6,445 nucleotides of DNA from Candidatus Eiseniibacteriota bacterium. Lineage in GTDB: Bacteria > Eisenbacteria > RBG-16-71-46. The DNA is taken from positions 1 to 6,445 of the forward strand of contig VBPB01000208.1 in NCBI GenBank assembly GCA_005893365.1, in the 5' to 3' direction. Each line of letters starts with the position of its first letter. The stretch's first letter is position 1. Below are positions 1 through 6,445 of this stretch, one piece after another. The position numbers were made by a program, and so were the translations under genes. Under the pieces are notes generated by a model. It saw only the letters and a list, made by a program, of their open reading frames with translations, had not been told where the DNA came from and did no database searches.

Positions 1-1
1 G

Positions 2-244
2 CTGCATCCGACGGTGGAGTACAAACTTCACCCGAGCCGTCGCGGGCGGTTCGAGTGGCAATCAGCGGAGGAAGTCGGGGACACTTCGGTCGGTCTCCAA
101 CTGGCCGAGATGAAGCTGTTGCGCGCGGTCCCCGCGAAGATCCTCAAGCGTTATCGCAAGCCGCCGACTCGCTCCACGCACCGCTTCGACATCGAGGTCG
201 AGGGCAATCACAGCTACCTCGTCGACGGTGTGATCGTCCACAAC
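2..244 (+). other. C-terminal end of a RecA intein (splicing blocks F and G)
   Basis: An intein excises itself from the RecA precursor and ligates the two exteins. Visible here are block F (RFDIEVEGNHSY) and block G (VDGVIVHN), with the penultimate His and terminal Asn needed for Asn cyclisation. The first extein residue is Ser (245-247), an accepted +1 nucleophile, so the C-terminal splicing machinery looks intact. From memory, the M. leprae RecA intein ends in a very similar way (MEYKLLP, then TRSMNRFDIEVEGNH, then VDGVMVHN before SPETTTGG), so this is the same insertion site, after the Gly of VMFG in loop L2. The N-terminal splicing block and any LAGLIDADG homing endonuclease lie upstream and cannot be judged. 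Fifteen of 81 codons end in A or T, against 3 of the next 81 extein codons. Confidence 0.93.
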
Positions 245-757
245 TCCCCCGAGACCACGGCCGGCGGGCGGGCGCTCAAGTTCTACGCCTCGGTCCGGCT
301 CGACATCCGCCGCATCGCCACGCTCAAGGAAGGCGACGTCGCGGTGGGTAACCGCACCAAGGTGAAGGTGGTCAAGAACAAGGTCGCCGCGCCGTTCCGC
401 GAGGCGGAGTTCGACATCATCTACAACGAGGGCATCTCGCGCGAGGGCGAGCTGATCGACTTCGCGCTCGAGAAGGGCGTGATCCAAAGAAGCGGCACGT
501 GGTTCTCGTTTGGCGAGGAGCGCATCGGCCAAGGACGCGAGAACGCGCGACTGTTCCTCAAGGAACATCGCGACATCCGCATGCAGCTCGAGACCAAGCT
601 CCTGCCGTCGCTGGGGCTCAAGGTGCCCGCCGCGAGCGCGGGTGCGTCCGTCCCGGCGGCGCCCCCGGCCCCGGCGGCGCCGTCCAAGCCCGCGCCCGGT
701 GCCAACACGCCACGCCCGCAGCCGACGCTGGTGGCGGGCGGCGACCGCAAGCGCTAG
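2..757 (+). CDS. recA: RecA recombinase, 3' part: intein C-terminus plus RecA C-extein
   Basis: RecA forms the ATP-dependent strand-exchange filament on single-stranded DNA and triggers the SOS response. Only the 3' end is here: the frame is open from the first bases, so Walker A/B and loop L1 lie upstream. Codons 1-81 are intein (separate entry). The C-extein of 170 residues starts at Ser 245-247 with SPETTAGG (loop L2), then ALKFYASVRLDIRR, VGNRTKVKVVKNK, AAPFREAEFDIIYNEG and the WFSFGEERIGQG region, all strongly RecA-like. The usual third Thr of PETTTGG is Ala here. The KNK site used by the M. tuberculosis RecA intein is empty. The last 45 residues are Ala/Pro-rich, contain a single Asp and no Glu, and end DRKR, unlike the acidic tail of E. 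coli RecA. The stop is TAG. The next gene is 69 bases away, past a hairpin. ATG/GTG codons inside the window, such as GTG 14, are internal and not starts. Product call is very secure; activity depends on protein splicing. Confidence 0.96.
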   Translation: MHPTVEYKLHPSRRGRFEWQSAEEVGDTSVGLQLAEMKLLRAVPAKILKRYRKPPTRSTHRFDIEVEGNHSYLVDGVIVHNSPETTAGGRALKFYASVRLDIRRIATLKEGDVAVGNRTKVKVVKNKVAAPFREAEFDIIYNEGISREGELIDFALEKGVIQRSGTWFSFGEERIGQGRENARLFLKEHRDIRMQLETKLLPSLGLKVPAASAGASVPAAPPAPAAPSKPAPGANTPRPQPTLVAGGDRKR

Positions 758-770
758 CCTGCGGCGTCCT

Positions 771-797
771 GGCCCGGCCCCGACGTGGGGCCGGGCC
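771..797 (+). terminator. Strong GC hairpin after recA, possible terminator
   Basis: A perfect 11-bp inverted repeat (GGCCCGGCCCC / GGGGCCGGGCC) with the 5-base loop GACGT sits 13 bases after the recA stop. No T-run follows, so it is not a classical intrinsic terminator. It may still end or stabilise the recA transcript, as U-less hairpins are often proposed to do in high-GC bacteria. It lies 29 bases before the next start codon. Confidence 0.5.
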
Positions 798-815
798 CCG
801 CGCGCTCAATAACCT

Positions 816-820
816 GGAGG
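816..820 (+). promoter_or_regulatory. Ribosome binding site of the lipoprotein gene
   Basis: GGAGG six bases before ATG 827 fixes the start of the lipoprotein gene and argues against the longer in-frame reading from GTG 785. Confidence 0.75.
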
Positions 821-826
821 ATCGCC

Positions 827-1333
827 ATGCGCCTGTCCGCACGCATCGTGCTCGCCCTGCTCGCCGTCGTCATCCTCGGCGCGGCGGGATGTCAGTCCGC
901 GCCCCCGAAGGCCCCGACGGCCGACACCGGCGCCATGACGGCCGCCCTCGATAGCCTCAACCAGGCGTTCGCGGCCGCAGTCGCGGCGCGCGACACGGAC
1001 AAGGTGGTCGGCATGTACGCCGCCGACGCCCACATCCTGCCCGCCAATGCACCGCGCGCCGACGGCCCTGACGCGATCCGCGCGCTGTGGAAGGGCTTCA
1101 TGGCGATGCCGGGAATGGAGCTGGTCCCCACCTCCAACGCACCGATCATGACCGAGGCCGGCGACATGATCATCGACATCGGCAGCTACACGATGAAGAT
1201 GATGGACGCCAAGGGGAAGCCGATGCAGGACGTCGGCAAGTACGTGACGATCTTCAAGAAGGTGGGCGGCGAGTGGAAGATCGTGGTGGACACCTTCAAC
1301 AGCGATGCGCCGGCGCCGATGCCGGCCAAGTAG
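827..1333 (+). CDS. Small lipoprotein with SnoaL/DUF4440-type NTF2-like domain
   Basis: This 168-residue protein has a lipoprotein signal: MRLSAR, a hydrophobic stretch at residues 7-20, and AAGC with the lipid-accepting Cys at 22. The -3 residue is Ala, a little off the consensus; Gln follows the Cys. After a short Pro/Ala linker (about 25-36) comes an NTF2-like domain: a helix with AVAARDTDKVVGMYAADA (about 51-68), then HILPANAP, DAIRALWKGF, IGSYTMKMMDAKGKP, VGKYVTIFKK and GEWKIVVDTFNSD. This pattern is typical of the SnoaL-like/DUF4440 superfamily, which includes small-molecule isomerases and many envelope proteins of unknown role. No specific activity can be assigned. The start at ATG 827 is preferred because GGAGG lies six bases upstream and the signal peptide begins exactly there; an in-frame GTG at 785 would fall in the hairpin arm and spoil the signal. 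Hairpins flank the gene, so it may be a single-gene unit. Confidence 0.88.
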   Translation: MRLSARIVLALLAVVILGAAGCQSAPPKAPTADTGAMTAALDSLNQAFAAAVAARDTDKVVGMYAADAHILPANAPRADGPDAIRALWKGFMAMPGMELVPTSNAPIMTEAGDMIIDIGSYTMKMMDAKGKPMQDVGKYVTIFKKVGGEWKIVVDTFNSDAPAPMPAK

Positions 1334-1352
1334 CCGCGCTGACCGAGGACCC

Positions 1353-1383
1353 GCGGGACGCCCGGTTGGTCCGGGGGTCCCGC
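1353..1383 (+). terminator. GC hairpin after the lipoprotein gene, possible terminator
   Basis: The arms GCGGGACGCCCGG (1353-1365) and CCGGGGGTCCCGC (1371-1383) pair over 13 positions with one G-G mismatch, around the loop TTGGT. There is no T-tract. It lies 20 bases after the lipoprotein stop and 20 bases before the next start codon, so it could end the upstream message or lie in the leader of the next one. Its placement repeats that of the hairpin after recA. Confidence 0.45.
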
Positions 1384-1403
1384 CCCTCGCGCCGGATGCG
1401 CTC

Positions 1404-2078
1404 ATGACCCCGCGCTCTCGTCCCCCCTGGAGGCAGCTGGTCGGCATCCCGCTCAACGTGCTGCTGTTCCTCCTGCTGATGGTGATGGGCTGGGGGAGCG
1501 TCGCCGGGTTCTTCGCGCATCCGGTGCGGGTGGGCGTGGTGATCCTCCATCTCATCATGATCCCGGTCATGACCCTGAGCACCTCGGGCCGCAGCCGCGG
1601 CCAGCGGAGTGCTCCCGACTGGCGGCCGTTCTTCCCGCTGCTGGCGGCGCACTCGCTGTTCACCGCGTTCGTCATGCCCTACATGGACGCGCGGGACCGG
1701 TGGGTGCTCCCGGGCGGCGACGTCACGCGCTGGGTGGGATTCGCGGTGCTCGCCCTCGGCGTGCTGCTCCGGCTCGGGCCCATGCTCGAGCTGGGCCGGC
1801 GTTTCGTCTCGGTGGTGGCGATCCAGGAGGACCATCGTCTCCACACCACCGGCTTCTACGCCGCGGTGCGCCATCCCTCGTATCTGGGCATCCTGCTCAT
1901 GGACCTGGGGTTCGCCGGCGTGTTCCGCAGCGCCGTGGCGCTGGTGTTGATGCCGGTCGTGTTCTGGATGTTCAAGCGCCGGATGGACATCGAAGAGGGC
2001 TTCCTGGTCGAGCAGTTCGGCCAGGGCTATCGCGACTACATGGGGCGCACCGCCCGCCTGCTGCCGGGAGCGTACTGA
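1404..2078 (+). CDS. Isoprenylcysteine carboxyl methyltransferase-family membrane protein
   Basis: A 224-residue integral membrane protein with hydrophobic segments at about 15-37, 42-60, 75-94, 110-128 and 161-190. The C-terminal half carries the ICMT/PEMT-type SAM-binding pattern: HRLHTTGFYAAVRHPSYLG (144-162, core RHPSYLG 156-162), EE at 197-198, and FGQGYRDYMGRTARLLPG (205-222). Eukaryotic ICMT methylates prenylated cysteines and PEMT methylates phosphatidylethanolamine. Bacterial members mostly have unknown substrates, so a small-molecule, lipid or thiol methyltransferase role is inference. ATG 1404 is chosen because the hydrophobic N-terminus begins soon after it. It lacks a clear ribosome binding site, and the longer in-frame reading would overlap the lipoprotein gene. 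The stop TGA shares one base with the recX ATG (TGATG), which suggests translational coupling. Confidence 0.85.
   Translation: MTPRSRPPWRQLVGIPLNVLLFLLLMVMGWGSVAGFFAHPVRVGVVILHLIMIPVMTLSTSGRSRGQRSAPDWRPFFPLLAAHSLFTAFVMPYMDARDRWVLPGGDVTRWVGFAVLALGVLLRLGPMLELGRRFVSVVAIQEDHRLHTTGFYAAVRHPSYLGILLMDLGFAGVFRSAVALVLMPVVFWMFKRRMDIEEGFLVEQFGQGYRDYMGRTARLLPGAY
2066..2070 (+). promoter_or_regulatory. Ribosome binding site of recX
   Basis: GGGAG inside the end of the methyltransferase gene, seven bases before ATG 2078, supports that ATG as the recX start and fits coupled translation across the TGATG junction. Confidence 0.55.
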
Positions 2079-2602
2079 TGCGGACGCGCGGCACCTTCGC
2101 GGGCCGTAGTACCGAGCGCGCGGCCGACCCGGACGCCTGCCGCGAGGCGGCCCTGGCCCTGCTCGAGCGCACGCGGCGCACCCGGGCGGACCTGGGCCGG
2201 CGCCTGCGCGAGAAGGGCTACGCCGAGGCGGTCGTGGCGGCGGTGATCGAGCGCCTCGCCGGCGTGGGCCTGCTCGACGACGTCGAGTACGCGCGCGCCT
2301 TCATCGCCGGGCGCTGGGGACGGCGCGCGGCGGGCTGGCGCCAGATCGAGAACGACCTGCGCCGGCGCGGCGTCGGGGCCGCGGACATCGCCGCCGCGCG
2401 CGCCGGGTTCATCCCGCAGGAGGGCAGCGCCGACGAGGCGGCCATGGCGCGCCGCGTGCTGGCCCAGGCCGCGCGGCGCTATGCCGGCCTCGAGTCGCGG
2501 GTGCGTCAGCAGCGGCTCTACGCGCTGCTGGTGCGCCGCGGCTTCGACAGCGATACCATCCAGCGGGCGCTCCGCGAGGGCGGCGAGTCCACGGAGTCCT
2601 AG
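2078..2602 (+). CDS. recX: Regulatory protein RecX
   Basis: RecX binds RecA filaments and modulates, usually inhibits, recombinase and co-protease activity in the cytoplasm. The 174-residue product is close to the usual length (E. coli about 166) and is all-helical in character. Family features are ALALLERTRRTRADLGRRLR followed by EKGY (first helical repeat), then ERLAGVGLLDDVEYARAFIAGR, GWRQIENDLRRRGV (second repeat), and a final repeat ending LVRRGFDSDTIQRAL. The first 20 or so residues look unstructured. ATG 2078 overlaps the preceding TGA and has GGGAG upstream. In many bacteria recX directly follows recA; here a lipoprotein and a methyltransferase gene lie between, so recX is probably not co-transcribed simply with recA. 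The stop is TAG; osmC begins 35 bases later. Confidence 0.93.
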   Translation: MRTRGTFAGRSTERAADPDACREAALALLERTRRTRADLGRRLREKGYAEAVVAAVIERLAGVGLLDDVEYARAFIAGRWGRRAAGWRQIENDLRRRGVGAADIAAARAGFIPQEGSADEAAMARRVLAQAARRYAGLESRVRQQRLYALLVRRGFDSDTIQRALREGGESTES

Positions 2603-2626
2603 CGGCGACGCGAGTCGCGACCACCC

Positions 2627-2632
2627 AGGGGG
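2627..2632 (+). promoter_or_regulatory. Ribosome binding site of osmC
   Basis: AGGGGG five bases before ATG 2638 is one of the strongest Shine-Dalgarno sequences in the window and fixes the osmC start. Confidence 0.65.
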
Positions 2633-2637
2633 CGAAC

Positions 2638-3063
2638 ATGATCCGCAAGGCATCAGCCGTGTGGCAGGGGGATCTCAAGAGCGGCAAGGGCACGATGACC
2701 GCGCCGAGCGGCGTGATGACCAACGCCGCCTACTCGTTCGCGACCCGCTTCGAGGAGGCCCCGGGCACCAATCCCGAGGAGCTCATCGCCGCGGCGCACG
2801 CCGGGTGCTTCTCGATGGCGCTCTCGGCCGAGCTGGGCAAGGCGGGCCTGACGCCCGAGCGCGTGGCCACCGTGGCCGCGGTGACGCTCGAGACCGTGGA
2901 CGGCAAGCCCACGGTCACCAAGAGCCACCTGACGGTGCGGGCGAAGGTGCCGGGCGCCGACAATGCCAAGTTCCTCGAGATCGCAGGCGGCGCCAAGGCC
3001 GGCTGTCCGATCTCGCGTCTGCTCAAAGCCGAGATCACGATGGACGCGGCGTTGGAGGGCTGA
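2638..3063 (+). CDS. osmC: OsmC-type peroxiredoxin (organic hydroperoxide reductase)
   Basis: OsmC-family proteins are cytoplasmic dimers that reduce organic hydroperoxides with a pair of cysteines. The 141-residue product follows E. coli OsmC along its whole length: AVWQGDLKSGKGT near the N-terminus, SFATRFEEAPGTNPEELIAA (33-52), AHAGCFSMALS with the peroxidatic Cys57, and AKAGCPISRLLKAEITMD with the resolving Cys123. Arg37 and Glu47/Glu48, which shape the active site in this family, are also present. The pattern fits the OsmC subfamily better than Ohr. The start is ATG 2638 behind a strong ribosome binding site. The gene lies 35 bases after recX and 89 before alaS; co-transcription with recX is possible but no promoter evidence was seen. 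A stress-defence role beside recombination genes is suggestive only. Confidence 0.94.
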   Translation: MIRKASAVWQGDLKSGKGTMTAPSGVMTNAAYSFATRFEEAPGTNPEELIAAAHAGCFSMALSAELGKAGLTPERVATVAAVTLETVDGKPTVTKSHLTVRAKVPGADNAKFLEIAGGAKAGCPISRLLKAEITMDAALEG

Positions 3064-3114
3064 CCAGGCCATCGAGGGTGGGTCGCGCCAGGGATTCGAG
3101 CGAGGGTCGATACC

Positions 3115-3143
3115 TTTCCTCCCCCGCCGAGACCGGCTATCTT
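3115..3143 (+). promoter_or_regulatory. Candidate alaS promoter
   Basis: TATCTT (3138-3143) resembles a -10 box, and TTTCCT (3115-3120) is a poor -35 match at 17-base spacing. Transcription would start at about 3150-3153, at or just before ATG 3153. The 89-base gap between osmC and alaS holds nothing else recognisable: no T-box pattern, no ribosome binding site and no clear terminator. Confidence 0.3.
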
Positions 3144-3152
3144 CCGGCCCTC

Positions 3153-5881
<2,729 letters not shown>

Positions 5882-5885
<4 letters not shown>

Positions 5886-6445
5886 GGGGGCTCGCGATGG
5901 GGGCACCCGGCCCCGGCGCGGGCGGCGAGGGCCCGTGGCACGCGGCTGCGCCCCATCACCCACACCTACGCCAAGCAGCTGGTCCCGGTCGCCAACAAGC
6001 CGGTCCTCTACTACGGGCTCGAGGCGCTGCGCGACGCCGGCATCACCGACGTGGGGATCGTGGTCAGCGACCCGCGCGAGCTGCTGCAGCCCGACCACCG
6101 CACCGGCGAGACGCTGACGGTGATGGTGAACAGCCAGGCGGAGATTCGCGCCGCGGTCGGCGACGGCGCCGCGTTCGGTCTTAAGGTCACCTACATCGAG
6201 CAGGAGGCCCCGCTCGGGCTGGCGCACGCGGTCAAGATCGCGCAGCCGTTCATCGGCCGCGAGCCGTTCGTCATGTACCTGGGCGACAACCTCATCAAGA
6301 GCGGCGTCACGCCGTTCGTGCGCGAGTTCCTGGCCGAGAAGCCGAACGCCCAGATCCTGCTGGCGCACGTCAAGACCCCGCAGGAGTTCGGCATCGCCGA
6401 GCTGGACGGGGATCACGTGGTGAGGCTCGAGGAGAAGCCCAGGCA
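5882..6445 (+). CDS. Glucose-1-phosphate thymidylyltransferase-like gene, 5' part, with apparent frameshift
   Basis: The product belongs to the NTP-transferase family that makes dTDP-glucose from dTTP and glucose-1-phosphate, feeding rhamnose or other deoxysugar synthesis; the long StrD/RmlA type fits best. From 5937 the frame reads GTRLRPITHTYAKQLVPVAN, then KPVLYYGLEALRDAGITDVG, AEIRAAVGDG, QEAPLGLAHAV (6201-6233), the metal-binding LGDN (6279-6290) and EFGIAEL, ending at EEKP. This frame has no ATG or GTG before the conserved part; it is closed upstream by the alaS stop. The likely true start, GTG 5882 (GTGA overlap with alaS), lies in another frame that reads MRGLA, seven other residues, then AGGEG and is lost before GTRLRP; that frame stops at 6184. 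The expected beginning would be about MRGL-x-LAGG-x-GTRLRP, so roughly 25 extra bases appear to be present. This is either a real pseudogene or a sequence error. The 3' end is outside the window. Confidence 0.85.

Noticed and set aside
14..757. Reading the first gene as a complete 247-residue protein from GTG 14
   Set aside because: The frame is open to the window edge and the codons before it continue the intein; RecA cannot lack its ATP-binding half, so the gene is truncated by the window.
1305..1403. 33-residue N-terminal extension of the methyltransferase
   Set aside because: It is Arg/Pro/Gly-rich, overlaps the end of the lipoprotein gene and the hairpin, and would place a charged stretch before the first membrane segment.
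2605..2618. Small hairpin GCGAC-GCGA-GTCGC between recX and osmC
   Set aside because: Only five base pairs with a GNRA-type loop; such stems are expected by chance at this G+C and it adds no supported function.
2481..3152. Upstream in-frame extension of alaS through recX and osmC
   Set aside because: The translation is low-complexity and overlaps two convincing genes in other frames; the AlaRS family begins just after ATG 3153.
3064..3152. Possible T-box or other riboswitch before alaS
   Set aside because: The 89-base gap is too short for a T-box leader and shows no T-box sequence, specifier loop or terminator/antiterminator pair.

Overview
The window is a gene-dense stretch of bacterial chromosome, roughly 70% G+C by eye. 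All genes lie on the + strand and the gaps between them are under 100 bases. Order: 3' part of an intein-containing recA, a small lipoprotein with an NTF2-like fold, an isoprenylcysteine-methyltransferase-type membrane protein, recX, osmC, alaS, and the 5' part of a sugar nucleotidyltransferase (RmlA/StrD type). No RNA gene, IS element or CRISPR array was seen. The recA/recX/alaS neighbourhood is widespread in bacteria. G+C, the DUF4440-type lipoprotein and the AlaRS sequence style would suit Gemmatimonadota or a similar high-GC soil or sediment phylum, but this is an impression, not a demonstration.

Bases 1-757 hold the end of recA. The first 81 codons are the C-terminal end of an intein, closing with VHN, followed by the RecA C-extein, which starts at Ser in loop L2. 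The insertion site matches that recalled for the Mycobacterium leprae RecA intein, not the M. tuberculosis one. The intein end uses many more A/T-ending codons than the extein (15 of 81 against 3 of 81), in keeping with later acquisition. A perfect 11-bp GC hairpin (771-797) follows recA.

Bases 827-2602 hold the lipoprotein, a second hairpin (1353-1383), then the methyltransferase and recX, joined by a TGATG stop/start overlap. RecX, the RecA modulator, is thus separated from recA by two unrelated genes and is coupled to a membrane enzyme. osmC (2638-3063), a peroxide-reducing enzyme, follows 35 bases later with its own strong ribosome binding site.

alaS (3153-5885) looks complete, with all catalytic, editing and zinc-binding motifs. 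It has no ribosome binding site, but a possible -10 box lies close to its start, so its message may be leaderless or nearly so. The final gene begins with a GTGA overlap on the alaS stop. Its body is a clear glucose-1-phosphate thymidylyltransferase, but the N-terminal G-G-x-G-T-R signature is split over two reading frames by extra bases, so it is either broken or mis-sequenced; it runs off the window.

The most noteworthy items are the RecA intein in the DNA-binding loop L2 and the disrupted start of the nucleotidyltransferase. I did not find a clearly new multi-gene system.
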